Source: Bremia lactucae
Lineage: Eukaryota; Oomycota; Peronosporomycetes; Peronosporales; Peronosporaceae
Direction: 5' to 3'
NCBI RefSeq assembly: GCF_004359215.1
Contig: NC_090618.1
Coordinates: 345,135 to 397,514 of the forward strand
DNA: 52,380 bases
The notes beneath the pieces are model-generated. The model made no database searches. It saw only the letters and a list, made by a program, of their open reading frames with translations, and had not been told where the DNA came from. How positions within the stretch are numbered: position 1 is the stretch's first letter; every line of letters begins with the position of its first letter. Shown piece after piece: positions 9,466 through 20,399 of this stretch. Both the position numbers and the translations under genes were made by a program.

Positions 9466-9541
9466 TCTGATGGACGCGGTTGGGGATGACCGCTTCCCTG
9501 TAAAAAGGAAGCGTTGATCCCCGCCCGCGTCCATCAGTGCA
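9466..9541. repeat. Long imperfect hairpin inside the family A antisense ORF
   Basis: Arms of ~37 bp (CCTGCTCTGATGGACGCGG side and its partner CCGCGTCCATCAGTGCAGG) pair with about 5 mismatches around a short A/T loop near 9498. A2 has the same hairpin at 31787-31866. It lies between the chromodomain and the linker coding part. Confidence 0.8.
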
Positions 9542-9799
9542 GGCGGCGCCCGATAGGAGTGGCGAACTCGCTTACCTACTCGCGGCTACCTTACCTTCAT
9601 CCATACAGCCGCAGGCGTAAGCGCTGCTGAACGACGTATTGTGGATCTCGAGAATCAAAGCTTGCGACTGACCTCGGATCTTTATGATGTCCGAGCGAAG
9701 GTTCGTCAAGGTTATGAGCGCCTGAAGACTTGCTTGGTCCTTCTGGAGAGGATAATGCTGATAGATCCGCGCTACTCGCGTGATGTCCGGGTCCTGTTC

Positions 9800-10584
9800 G
9801 TGGTGGAGGGAGTTGGTCGGCTAATCGTTTTTCGCCTTCTCCGTCCCCCTCACCCGAACGAAGCTCGACTCACAGTCGGCGTCACTATCGGTCTCCTTAG
9901 ACGGATGGGGGTATGTGACTACATTTGGGTCTACATACCGTTTAAGACGCCCACGTAAAATACAGGGTGCGTCTTCATACACGGGAGAAGTGTAAGCCTA
10001 AAATCTAGGTCTTTAACCTCTTCAACTACCATAAAGGTTCAATCAAACGCGGCAACAAATTCGTAGTACCTCCAAGTAGTACAGAAATTGCTTTTTAGGT
10101 AGAGTATCAGTACTTAATAGACTTTTTCACCCACTCTAAAGCGCTCATTACTTTGCGAACATTTCGATCCGCATATTCTTTTCTTTTCCTGTGTGCTTGC
10201 CATTGCGTCACGGACTTTTCGTGTGATGGCATATCGCTCATCCACAAAGCGTAAAGCCTCGTTCACGCTTCTAGCATTGAACTCGCCTATGATATCGCCG
10301 ATAGGTCGGTCATAAGACGTAGTTTTATTGACCACTACTAAACTGGCAGGGTCACTAGGGCAAGTTTCTGTCGCTGAGATGATAACATCGCGGGTCATTG
10401 CCATGTCGACGATACCATGTCCCTCTTTCGCACCGAGCATAGTGAGCGGCCTTCCCCCACTAAGACTCGGGCTGCGCACAAACGAGACTGGCGTCCGAGG
10501 ATAGCGCAGTCCGTTAATGTAAAACGATGTCTTACCCATAATGGCGTGGACACTGTTATTTATAGCGAGCTCCACAAAGGGCAA
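9800..10584 (-). pseudogene. pol: Family A integrase C-terminal region (A1)
   Basis: From 10584 downwards MPFVELAINNSVHAIMGKTS and FYINGLRYPRTPVSF follow the integrase core, then a helical segment with VRDAMASTQEKKR and VGEKVY (stop at 10114). The GPF/Y and linker part, clear in A2 at 31257-31730, is here shifted and deleted between 10113 and ~9800. Confidence 0.8.
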
Positions 10585-10596
10585 TTGATTGCTCCA

Positions 10597-11170
10597 TTAT
10601 TTAGGAGTTGCAATAGTGCGTAAGACATCCGCCACGACCCGATTGTTACGTTCTGTTTGGCCATCGGTCTGAGGATGATCTGCGGTCGACATGTGGAGCT
10701 TGCTACCTAGCAGCTCGAACACATGTCGCAAAAAACCAGACGTAAAACGTGGATCCCGGTCCGATACTAGGGACTCGGGCATCCCGTGTAGTCGGTAAAC
10801 ATGATCCAGGAACAAGAGAGCTTCCCCCTTGCCTGTGATCGATGTTTTACATGGTGCGAAACGCACCATTTTGCTCAGTCTGTCTACAAAGACGACGGGC
10901 CCCGTCCGACCCTTATAATCGGGCGGCATGTCAAACATGAAGTCCAGACTTACTGACTTCCAACAGTTGGTTGGAATCGGTAGCGGCTTCAGTGGCGCAC
11001 TGCTGGACGGTGCAGGCTTAAGGCGCTGACACTGTTCGCAAGAGCGAATATAGTTGGCCACCCATCTATGCCACCAAAATTCCTCTGACACTCGTAAGAA
11101 TGGCTATTCACGGCCCAGATGCTCATTAGATGGTCCATCATGGAGCTCGTGAAGGATCACCAGCTTGAGA
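10597..11170 (-). pseudogene. pol: Family A integrase zinc end and catalytic core (A1)
   Basis: An uninterrupted frame from 11091 to 10597 contains CEQCQRLKPAPSS (second half of HHCC), SVSLDFMFDMPPD (first Asp), VSDRDPRFTSGF (second Asp) and HPQTDGQTERNNR (Glu). All three D,D-35-E acids are therefore present. The His half of the zinc domain is upstream with damage (~11090-11170). Best-preserved family A integrase core in the window. Confidence 0.88.
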
Positions 11171-11419
11171 TCTGTGTCATGAGGCACATAAATGCTTAAG
11201 AGATCACAAGGTGACAGCTGATGCCATAAGAGGCATCGCCGTAGCTAAAGCAATTTGAATAAGCTTTTAGGTGCGACAAAGGGTAACATTTCGTCCACCA
11301 AAATAACAGCAGGCGACAATCGTCGTCCTGACTGCAGCTCTCCTTTAATTTGAGGACAATAAGCTCATCCTGTGGCATGCTTTCATGGCTACGGCTAGAA
11401 TTGTGCTTTAGCACTAGAC

Positions 11420-11890
11420 ACACTTCCCTAGTGTCTTACCTCGAAGTCTGGTCTGTGCGATAAAGCGTCAGCGAAGACATTCGACATACCCCGCTTGTAT
11501 TTAACTTTGAAATTAAATTAAGAGAAGAATGCAAGCCATCTTGCCATTCTTGGCGAGAGGTGCGTTGAGGTTATAGGAATCCGCAGTGATGCGTGATCCG
11601 TATAAATCACAAATGGTTCGGTGACAAATACGTGCACAAGAAACTTGACAAGAGCACACTTTATTGAAGTAGCTCTTTGTCATGCACAAAGTAATCTAGT
11701 TCCACGGCTTTTAAAGTCCGAGGCTGATGAGAGAAGACGTGGTCAACGCCGTCGTCATCCTTCTGCATGAGCGCGCTGTCGATTTCAAAATTACTTGCAT
11801 CGCAGACGACGCTAAAGGGCTTATCCGCGTCTGGCAATGCCAAGACGGGTGCCTCTACAAGAGATTACTTCACTGATGCGAACACATCAT
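11420..11890 (-). pseudogene. pol: Family A RNase H (A1)
   Basis: MALPDADKPFSVVCDASNFE (11843 downwards) has the catalytic Asp block CDAS, then VELDYFVHDKELL, with a stop at 11661. The remainder (…SRRPDFE-like end near 11450) is frameshifted. Same layout as the inverted A2 copy at 29393-29809, which is still open through FADALSHRPDFE. Confidence 0.82.
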
Positions 11891-12079
11891 CTTGTTCTTT
11901 TAACCAAACCCATTCTATGCCTTTTTAAGGAGGTAAGATAATGGTTAAGTTTGCTCAGCATAATTTTTGCTATATTTATGCAAGTAATTAGCGAGCCCTA
12001 GGAATTTGCGCAAATCCTTCACATGCCGTGGGATTAGCCATCCTTTGCTCATTTTACCTTGTCTGGGTCTGCTCGTACA

Positions 12080-12666
12080 CCTTGTGTACCTACGATGCAG
12101 CCTTGCACCGGTATCTCGGTAAGGTATCTTGTAAGTTGACGTACAATTGCGCGTCCTTCCATTTCTGCAACACAGCGTCTAAATGACACTTGTGCGACTC
12201 TATTGCGCTCCCCTCGGCCCTATTATGCACGAATTCATCGCCAAAATAATGGGGCGCGTAGGCACAGTGCTGACGCATCACGTGAGCCACCACTCGATTA
12301 AATGTCGCAGGTGCGTTTTTCAAACCTTGAGGCATCTCAAGGGGATCTTACAGCTGTTTTAGCTACATCGGACTCTCTCCTGAGTACTCCTGATAGTAGC
12401 CATCTCTCAAAATCAACGTGGAAAAGATGGTTGATGTTCCCTTAGAGCTCAACAAAACATCTTTTCGCGAGATTGGCGTTTGCGCCGGTATGGTCGCCGT
12501 GTTCAGCTTAATAAAGGCATGAATCACTCGCTATTCACCGGTGGCTTTACGCACACAAAAGGTCGGTCTGCAGTGAGGCAATTTCTTCTCACGCACACGT
12601 CCCGCCTTGGCTCACTTGTCGAAGAACTCATCGACATAATCGACATATTCTTTCCGCAACGACCAG
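12080..12666 (-). pseudogene. pol: Family A reverse transcriptase part (A1)
   Basis: The minus strand gives EEFFDK*AKAG-like finger sequence, CVRKATGE..VIHAF, then MPQGLKNAPATFNRVVAHVM (12335 downwards) and FGDEFVHNRAE at the active site. The expected YxDD/FDDV box is changed to FGDE, so the second catalytic Asp is lost. Frameshifts and stops lie between blocks. Confidence 0.85.
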
Positions 12667-12667
12667 T

Positions 12668-13009
12668 TCTATTAATTGGTTGATTCAAGTTTAAATCAAA
12701 ACCGCCAGTCGTCCCAAGACACGATTGTGCGGTGCACAAGTAGGAGCCATAGATAAATTAGCTATTTATATAATAAAGTCAGTATTAGATAGAAGATCGT
12801 TACGTAGGAACTTAATATATTAGTACAGTCTTACTTTCTCTTTTTTATAAAATCTTAGAATAAACCTTTGGTAGCTAGAACTTCCTAGCTACTTAGAATC
12901 TTCCTCTGCACATCGTGTACATAACGTAGTCGAGACGCCCCACCTTCACTGTAATCAGTGTAGGTTGACTAATGATGTTATCAATACTAGCAAAAGGTGC
13001 TCCGTTACA
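12668..13009 (+). repeat. C1 5' LTR, 3' part
   Basis: Matches 48832-49151 of the C2 LTR, for example GAAGATCGTTACGTAG and TCTTCCTCTG at 12899-12908. It ends CTCCGTTACA at 13009, directly before the PBS. The first ~150 bp are missing at the junction with A1. Confidence 0.88.
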
Positions 13010-13011
13010 CC

Positions 13012-13029
13012 TGTTAGCACTTCGTAGTC
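13012..13029 (+). promoter_or_regulatory. C1 primer binding site
   Basis: TGTTAGCACTTCGTAGTC starts two bases after the LTR. It differs by one base from the C2 site (TGGTAGCACTTCGTAGTC). A tRNA 3' end finishing GTGCTACCA would pair with it. Which tRNA that is I cannot say. Confidence 0.7.
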
Positions 13030-13066
13030 CGTTCAACGGCCTACGCACGTTCCATCCAACATAGAC

Positions 13067-14200
13067 ATGTTCGATGAAGAAGTAGGAAGCTTTCAAGCCC
13101 CCTCAAGAAAGCGATCAGGAAACACGTGGAGGTTCATGGCCTTTCGAATGGAGAGCGATGAAAAGTATGAGTTCGGTCGTAGGCGGCCCAGCCGTTGGCG
13201 CCATGCTGTTCACTCCATGCACAGATTAACAACATGCAGCCAAAGCCGAGCTCATACAACATGAACTCGACGGGGCCCAAGAAAAAGTAGCCTCGCTTCA
13301 CCAGCAAGGCTCTCAACACGTGGAGCTCTTGAGATAATAGGGTGCTCAACAGTTGGAACTGTTAAGATAGTAGCATTCACTTGCTACAAGCAGGCCGACG
13401 CTTTCGCGTCGCCCCTAAAGCTTAAAGATCGATATCTCTAAATTTAAGGCCCATTTAAGATGGTTCGTCAAGTCAGACGCATCATAGAAGCTTGCCGCAT
13501 TCATGATGATGCGACGAAAGTGAAATTTGGTATGTCCAACTTAGGCCTTGCTAAATCTTGGGCTCATTTGTTTTTGGGTCGTGTGAGGTCTGTACGACCC
13601 AGCTCACGTGCCGAATTTAAGGCTTGAGCCGAGATGTTTGGATTTGAAGCAGGACAAGCGTGACCTTCACGCTTATGCTCAGCATACACGATACCAGGTC
13701 AATTGTATCGTGAGTATCCACTTGATGAACAAACACAGGTAACCGTTGTTTATTAAAGGTCTCTCAGACGGCCCTGTTGTGATTCTTCCTGTTCCGGCTT
13801 AAGCTAGAGTCACTCGTCCAAGCGATTTCTATAGCGAAACAGGAGGACTTCAATCAAAAAGAGGCTTTCGTTCACTCTGAAGCTTATTGTCTTCCGAGAC
13901 GACAAAAAAACGGAGGTCAAGTACCTTTGCACCTCTTGCATGTGAAAAGCAAAAACCTCGCTTTTCAAGTCACAAACGATTGCAAAAACGCAACCGTTGT
14001 CAAAAGACGGGCCACTACGCCTGTGAGTGTAGTGCCTCACGCCCAGTACCTGGAACACTGAGCGAAATGATCGACCCCCCCCCCGCTAGAACAGCGGAGG
14101 ACGCGGATCCAACGCTGTCGCAAAATCGAAACGGCGAGGCAGATCGTCAAAAAACGGTCGAGGTCAGTAGGTGCGGAGCACTCTACTGATCCAGCAACGT
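13067..14200 (+). pseudogene. gag: Family C Gag (C1), broken
   Basis: Starts MFDEEVGSFQAP at 13067. Capsid-like blocks (around 13440-13860; GLSDGPVV, the QEDF helix) sit in shifted frames. The CCHC knuckle is visible as a CNRCQK-like block near 13990 (NRCQKTGHYACECSAS). A run of ten C at 14075-14084 replaces sequence that is mixed in C2 and shifts the frame. Too many indels for a product. Confidence 0.82.
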
Positions 14201-15059
14201 CAAGATAATTTGCAGGCCATTTGACGAAAGTTGCTCCTCACATTTAAATATTGTGTGTAATTGTCCCAAGTGATGAAGGGTACCTCATCACCTTGAAAAT
14301 TATAGTGCCGCTAAAGTCTCTAGTCGAAAATTCCGAAAGTACGAGCCATGCATAAATTGGCAGTATCAAGCCGTGACGATGCCTGTATCTCGTTTATCAT
14401 AGGGTCCTTTTACAAACGTCTTAAAGCGTATACAAGCGTGTTAATGTCCTACGAGTGAGCGCGATGGCCTCACTTGTGGATCAGTCGTTGCACGACTGCA
14501 TAAGACCTCACAATGAAAACCCATCACACTGTGGAGTTACATACCGACGGATGTGCACAAGCACAGGCAGCATCGAAGTTCGACCAATCGAATAAGTTGA
14601 GCAATACGAAGCAAGGATGCTTGCTTGAAAAGCAACATCCAAGAAAATATTCAACGCCTATCTATAAAAGATAGTGCAAAACTCCTAGATCGACCGGAGA
14701 TTCGATCACAGAGAATCTCGCTGGGGTTGCGCGACCACAGCTAGAGCAGTTGGGGGGGATGTTCACCGAATCAAAATTTGCGGGAATAAAATCCCAGAAA
14801 CCTGTGGTCAAAAGTTCCGAGGTACCTTTGGAAAAAAGTTCCACAGAGAAAGTGAAACATTAAATGTATTAGTAACGTCGCATCAAGTGTAGGCGCCTAT
14901 ACACTTGATCTGATAGCGCCTCCTAACTAAACTTCGGAGATAACTCAATTGCCAAAGCTAGAACCGAAATTATTTTGCGTAATCTGTGTACTTGTCACAG
15001 ATGACAGATACGTGGCCGATATTCGGTCGGTATAATATTCTGTGAGAACGAACGGATTC
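14201..15059 (+). pseudogene. C1 protease remnant and pro-RT spacer
   Basis: PLKSLVEN at ~14310 is the start of the protease (KSLVDCGA in C2), but the text jumps straight to KYEPCINWQ-like sequence at ~14340. About 240 bp with the active site and flap are deleted. The spacer to 15059 aligns with 43240-43960 of C2 and contains no open frame of interest. Confidence 0.75.
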
Positions 15060-15966
15060 TCAGCAGCTCATCGATGGATGAAAGTGTTCTCGAGGAGAAG
15101 ACTCGGATGGAACATTTTACCTTCCAATCCTGGGAGTCTTTAAAGACAAACCCCTTAAATCGAATTCAAGGATGTCTTTCCTGAATCAGTACCGTGCGAG
15201 TTGCTTAAGGTTAAAGGCAATCAACAAGAAATCGACCTCATTCCAAGTTCGAAATACTGTGTCATGAAGCAGTGGACATTGCAATTTTTTTGCCAATCGC
15301 GCAGCAGCGGGCCATGTGAGGGAGTCAACTTCCCCACATTGCTCTTCGCCCTTCTGTGTGCGTAAAGCAATAGGAGGAAGGCGGATTGTGCATCCATTCA
15401 ATAAACTGAGGACCGGCTCAAACGCCGATACCACGAAAAGACGTAATCATTGATGGTACGTCAAAGAGTACCATCTTTTCGTCAATGGATATCATGAATG
15501 GATTCTATCAGATTCTTATGCGTGAAAAGTACACCACGCTCACAGGAGTAAGCACCCCAAGCCGTATGCTATGGGAGTGGCTAGGGACTTAGAAATGCCC
15601 CTGCGACATTTAACAGATCTGTAACCAATCTGTTGAGATCCGTGCGGGATTTCGCATCGAGATATTTTGATGATTTCTCCGTTCACAGCAGAGCCATGAA
15701 TGGAAAATAGGACGATAAAGTACATCGTACCCACGTCCAAAAGGTTCTTACACTTATGCGTAAGCACAAGTTGTATGCAAATCTCAAGATTCGCTGCAAG
15801 AGATATACCACTTCTTGGGTGCATCGTCGGTAAACACAGTGTACGCCCGGATCCGTAAAAGACCAAGGCGATCACCGATTGGCCCATTCCAGGCGATGTA
15901 GAAGGACTTCGAAAGTCCCTTGGCGTAGCGGCGTTCCTGCACACGCACTAACGCAACCATGCCGAA
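15060..15966 (+). pseudogene. pol: Family C reverse transcriptase (C1), broken
   Basis: Fragments in order: SSSMDESVLEEKTRMEHFTF (~15065), a YCVMKQW block (~15257), FCVRKAIGGRRIVHPF (~15353), an MDIMNGFYQILM block (~15486), an FDDFSVHSRAM-like active site (~15668) and a connection segment (~15870-15960). Each is in a different frame or cut by stops. Confidence 0.83.
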
Positions 15967-16480
15967 ATGACCGTACATATTAATTCGTTGTCGAAGAAAA
16001 ATATAAAATATTCATGGAACGCTGATTGTCAGCATTTCTTTGAGAGTATCAAACAAAGATTGATGCAATCGCCAATCCTGGCGACTGTGGACCAAGACCG
16101 ACCATTTCATGTGGTCTGTGACGCCAGCGATTTTGCAATCGGCTGTGCGTTAATGCAATGTGACACAGACGGCGCAGAGCGCGTCGTCTATTTTCAATCG
16201 CGTCAGCTTGAACCAGCCGAACGCAACTATCCAGTGCATAACAAGGAGCTCCTTGCCAGGAAATACGCACTCGCTAAGTTTAGGGTCTATCTCTTGGAGG
16301 GTAGACCGATCATGCGTTTAAATAGACCATGCGTCTTTACGCGCGGCCGTAAACAAACCACACCTCTTGCAAAGAATTGCAAGATGGATGTCTTTCTTCG
16401 CGGAGCAAAACTTCTCCGTGGAGCGTAAGCCAGGACGGCTTAACGTCGTCGCTGATGCCCTTTCGCGTCGGCCTGATTTT
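15967..16480 (+). pseudogene. pol: Family C RNase H (C1), largely open
   Basis: Open 15967-16428 with HVVCDASDFAIGCALMQCDT (catalytic Asp), FQSRQLEPAERNY, PVHNKELLARKYALAKFRVY. After a frame change come MQRIARWMSFFAEQNFSV and VVADALSRRPDFEP (16367-16480), the end of the domain. This is the best RNase H text of family C. Confidence 0.87.
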
Positions 16481-16498
16481 GAGCCGGCTGCGAAAATT

Positions 16499-16583
16499 AC
16501 AGTGAGCATAAGGCCACTGTTGCAACAATCAACAGTGAGCATAAGGCCACTGTTGCAACAATCAACAGTGAGCATAAGGCCAC
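16499..16583 (+). repeat. 33-bp in-frame tandem repeat in C1 pol (2.6 copies)
   Basis: The unit ACAGTGAGCATAAGG...CAATCA is repeated without change at 16499, 16532 and 16565 (partial). It encodes an 11-residue unit with NSEHKATV. It sits just after RNase H, in the linker to integrase. C2 has two diverged copies at 45306-45371. Confidence 0.95.
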
Positions 16584-16699
16584 ATTACTTGACGACGTAA
16601 GAAGAGCTTATAAAGAAGATAAGGCTCTTAGAGGTTTAATGGATTACCTTGAAAATCCATCCCAACAAACCTGAAAAGGATTGTCAAAATTCTATTTAT

Positions 16700-17140
16700 C
16701 CTCAACAGATCGATATAGTGCCACGATGCACCAACAAGTGGTCATCGTGGACGTGAGAAGACTTATCTCACGATAAGTCACGACTTCTACTGATCACGCC
16801 AGTATGAGTTCGCCCGCATGTACATACGTGCTAGCAACGTTAGTCAAGTGGTGAAAACCCAGTGCTTCATCCCGTGCTTCCTAGACTCACGGCGGAATTT
16901 TGGCAAACTGTGTTTTATCACTTGGAACACAGATAAAAAATGTCAACTACTGATCATCCTGAAATAGATGGTCAGACGGAGCGTGCAAACCGTGTCCTCG
17001 AAGAGATGCTTCGCGAATACGTCAATTCTTTTATAACTTGGAGCGACTTCTTGCCGATGTTAGAATTTGCCATCAACAATTCAGTGCATGCTTCTACAAA
17101 GCATACATGAACGGCTTAGTCCATTCACGTATACGCACCT
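16700..17140 (+). pseudogene. pol: Family C integrase (C1), core mostly deleted
   Basis: The zinc domain is weak (CHDAPTSGHRGREK-like near 16720). The text then jumps from SASSRAS near 16870 to the TAEFWQTVF block at ~16890, so two catalytic acids are deleted. The third block, DGQTERANRVLEEMLREYV (~16970), and LPMLEFAINNSVHASTKH remain. Confidence 0.8.
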
Positions 17141-17780
17141 CGTTAGGGACTCTTATTCAAGGCGAGGAGGGACTTGCTTGAGCAAAGAATTTTCTAGCTC
17201 TTGCTCATCATGCATTGGCCGTAAGGTCACTACGAAGGATATCAATGTTGATTTAATAAACATTGAAGTGGACAATCTCAGTAAGGACAAAAATGCAATT
17301 GCTGACTTTTATAACGATGTTGAAAGACTCAGCATTGAAAAGAATGATACTGATGAGAACAATATTGCTCTAACTAGACAGGAGATTGACATCACCTCAG
17401 TCTGAACTGGTCACTCAAGAAACAAAAACATAAAATCGAGTCATCAGGTAATTCGTGCTGGCTAGAGAAGCAGTGGTTCGTTCGTACAGGACTCCACCGC
17501 TGATTGGGTGGATCGACAGAAACGAAACTCTGACAGAAATTAAAAAAGCAAAAATTTTAGTACTTATTAAACGTTAACAACCTTGTCCTACTGTCTACGG
17601 TAAATTTAGTGACAAATGTGGCAGTAATAGATTACTGCCCAGGTAAATAAGTTTGTTTCGTGTATTACATCGCCAAGACAATGCAATTCACGATCGAGCT
17701 TTCTCGTAGGAGCGTACGCATCCTACGATTATGTTGGGCGTCTCCGCCCGTACCATAAGTACAAAGTTTCTTCCGGTTCT
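17141..17780 (+). pseudogene. pol: Family C integrase C-terminal region (C1)
   Basis: An acidic, Asn/Asp-rich segment (DINVDLINIEVDNLSKDKNA, open to 17405) matches C2 at 46380-46480. The helical part and the YVGRLRPYHKY-like module follow at ~17720-17765 with frame changes. Confidence 0.7.
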
Positions 17781-17783
17781 AGA

Positions 17784-19465
17784 TTACACCGGAACGGCGT
17801 AGTGGGCATCCGCCAAAGCCTGATGGTCCTGAGTCAAAGCCTTATGATCTCGGTACAGAGTCTGAGTCTCATGAACAGACGATCCACTACACTCCCCAAA
17901 GAAGAAATCTTCTGACGAGCTGTTACCAGCTCGTTTTGATAGGACTGATGAGAATTCCGTTCGCCATTTGATCAGTCGCAACCTGCGAACAATTTCTTAA
18001 CTGGTCACGAGAAAAATGATCAACCGTCACCGCTAACTTGCGGCGACGGGATCGCTCGTGTCCAATGTCATCCCTTAAAAAGTGAAGGGTATGATCCAAA
18101 TCACGATGTTGATTCGGGTTCGTCAAACAAGGCGAACACGATTTTTTCTCTCCCTCCACATCCGTTGACGGGTTCGAGTGGTTAGAAACGTCTTCTTGTT
18201 GAACGCCTCTCGAAACACCGCGAGGTATAGGGGGTTCGAACGAGTTATCTCGTTCGTTGGCGAGGGTGGCTACCCTTGCATGATTGTTGGGAACCTCGTT
18301 CCCAACTGATGTTGGATGTTACGGGTCTCGTCTTGCAGTACGACGAGACCTATCATCCTCGATAGAAGGTCCAGCGCAGAACGAGCGCGTCCCGCGCTCG
18401 TAAAAGGATTGGAGATTCCCAATTCCGTTATGCGTCTCGTAAGAGATAAGCGTCCCCCAATACGGATTTTCGGGCATGACCTGGCCCCATAAATCAGCAT
18501 GGACATGAGTCCCCCCACGAGAGGCAAGGTATCCTTGCCTTTCTAGACAAACGGTGCAACTTATAGCGTGCACCGACTGGTCCGTTTTTCAAACCGTTCA
18601 CGGAAATCGTTTAGTTTGTCAAGCCAGGCCTCGCGGCCTATGCTTTGAACATTCTGGACAAACGCTGTCCAAGCTTGAAACAAAAATTTGACATCCTTTG
18701 CCTGCTTTCAAGTGTACCACCGATGCCGGAAAAGGCATCGATGAAGAATTCCGTTTCATCCTTACCAGGCTGGTGAAGCCTGGATGAGTCGATTAACGGA
18801 ATATGGTATCGATTGTTGGTCATACCAAACCGAGACAAGCTAGGTTGCTATTAAGGGCAACCAAGGCTCATTCCGGGAGCGAGTCGCAACATATCGCGGT
18901 TCCCTCTCCTGTTGACTCATGTTAATGTTAACGCTAATATGGCTCTCGAAGCGATCCATTGAATCGCTCCTTTCCTGGTGATGCAAACCAGCACCTTAAG
19001 CAGCATTCTTCCCTGCACGATCACTTTGTGCCTAGTGACGCATTCTAACGTCACCAGAGTGGTCGCTGCCCATGGAGTCATCATCAGATGACTCCCCACC
19101 AAAGAGGTCCGACGAGTCGAAAACCTCGTCATTACCTCTCTGGTTGTCACGTTAGAGCCCAAAGGTTTAACGGACTCGGCCCCGGGTGATCTGGTGGCCG
19201 TCAGAGTAGCCACTAAGTCGGGCAATGGCGGTGATTGGGCCATTCACCTACGATTGGTGTAGCAGGTGACTTGTCCCCGTCACCTGCAATGTCATCAACA
19301 GATGACATACCTCAGTTACCTCCAATGGGAGTAGGAGGTGACAAATCTCCCGCAGTAGACGCATTAGCGTCTACTGAAACATTTGCCTTACTGACAGCTA
19401 CACTGATCCATGCAGCTGCCAGCTTTGCGGTCCACGGGGACGCGCACGGACTTATTTGTCGTCAT
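17784..19465 (-). pseudogene. Antisense ORF of element C1, broken
   Basis: Starts ATG 19465 (MTTNKSVRVPVDRKAG), 154 bp inside the 3' LTR. Blocks on the minus strand: a REAWLDKLND-like piece (~18630), SCTVCLERQGYLASRGGTHV (18573-18500; CxxC followed by HxH) and LHFLRDDIGHERSRRRKLAV (~18085). The last is a charged RDHKALTQDHQALADA helix (~17850). The last two lie opposite the linker before the chromodomain. The start and all blocks correspond to C2 and, more distantly, to B1/B2. Frameshifted at several points; function unknown. Confidence 0.6.
18189..18365 (+). pseudogene. pol: Family C chromodomain (C1)
   Basis: RLLVERLSKHREV, a TAG, then TSYLVRWRGWLPLHDCWEPR and GLVLQYDETYHPR. This is the chromodomain core (V-E-R ... 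Y-L-V-R-W ... W-E-P) with one internal stop. Confidence 0.85.
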
Positions 19466-19618
19466 GCGCCAACGAATTGATTTCTGAACAAAAATCGATA
19501 ATGCGACAAAATAATACATTTTAATTAGAAACCAATAATGCAAAATCACAAGGAACGACATAATAGTATTCCCTGTCATCCTTAATTAGTCACTATAGTG
19601 ACTGTTGTTAGGGAGTGA

Positions 19619-19850
19619 TGTAATGGGGTGTCCCATTACATAAGTATTATTTCTCATCAGAACAATACCTAATTAATAATATGTTCTATGAAAGGAAATA
19701 AGCAAAGAAGTTTTATTAATTATTTGACTTAATAGTTCCAATATTACCAAATTCGGTTATATTGATGCAATAAGAAATTAGTTTTATTGATTCGTTGATT
19801 CAAGTATAAATCAACCCCGCCAATCGTCACAAGACACGAGAGTAAGTTTA
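19619..19850 (+). repeat. C1 3' LTR, first ~230 bp
   Basis: TGTAATGGGGTGTCCCATTA matches the start of the C2 LTR (TGTAGCGGGGTGTCCCGTTA). Similarity runs to the CGCCAATCGTCAC region (~19840) and then stops. The rest of the LTR is missing and host-like DNA begins. Confidence 0.88.
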
Positions 19851-20399
19851 TTACCAGCTTTATCTGTCATACCAACTACCACACCTTTCGTCTTTTGTGT
19901 CACCTGCAACACACCAAAATATACAAATGAAAGACAATTTTAGCGAACGGCAATTTCTTGATGGCTTGAGACCGGCGGTATTTGTAAAATACATTTTTCC
20001 AACACTTTCACCATCCCAAGACAAGAGATCTTTAAAATAAATTTGTGGCACCTGGGAAAGTAACCTAAGGATGATCGTCGAAAATTATCAGAATGAAAGT
20101 TTATTCCATGACAATATTTATTTTAAATGAAAGAAAAAAAAACCGAAAAATAGTTATAAAAGACAGATTCGCGCATGACAAGGTAAGCAACGCATCGCAC
20201 GATACATATGAGAAAGAATCGTTGGTCATGACTCGATGCGTACATTTAATGCATATAATTTTATGCCTCGTTCAAACGTTTCCCCCGTACGTTTGAAATG
20301 CGTAGCGCATTCGATGTATTTGTTATATGACTAGAGAAAGCGGCGCTGTTGCGTCCTTCGTCGCCAGATCACATTCAAAATTTCGACAGGTGCTACTTG

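Larger units (their letters stand above)
8397..9958 (+). pseudogene. Antisense ORF of element A1, broken
   Basis: Begins ATG 8397 (MPPKRGHF..., basic, with TKRTRRV), 132 bp inside the A1 3' LTR and opposite to pol. The first frame stops at TAA 8538-8540. Later blocks are open from 8688 (METVTFTNAVSSSALDSAAT), then FPNPVMVRSNETPDQYEAEF at ~9090. The C-terminal helix AERRIVDLENQSLRLTSDLY continues to LVLLERI at 9629-9755. That segment has a heptad-like Leu/Val pattern and lies opposite the Pol linker. The same blocks recur in A2 (minus, 31417-32954). No known family recognised. Confidence 0.6.
7733..12667 (-). mobile_element. Ty3/Gypsy family A element A1 (minus strand, 5' truncated)
   Basis: Read on the minus strand: RT, RNase H, integrase, C-terminal module, chromodomain, polypurine tract, 3' LTR. 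The 5' half (LTR, gag, pro, RT start) is missing; the element is cut at ~12667 by the start of the C1 LTR. Its plus strand carries the family A antisense ORF. Confidence 0.92.
12668..19850 (+). mobile_element. Ty3/Gypsy family C element C1 (nearly full length, both LTRs truncated)
   Basis: Starts with the last ~340 bp of a 5' LTR, then PBS, gag, a deleted pro, RT, RNase H, integrase, chromodomain, antisense ORF and the first ~230 bp of the 3' LTR. It abuts A1 at 12667. Sister copy: C2 (41393-49151). Confidence 0.92.

Noticed and set aside
15540..15944. 134-codon minus-strand frame in C1
   Set aside because: Shadow of RT sequence (opposite the FDD region); no counterpart in C2.
16499..16583. 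CRISPR array
   Set aside because: Units are contiguous without spacers and code in frame within pol.
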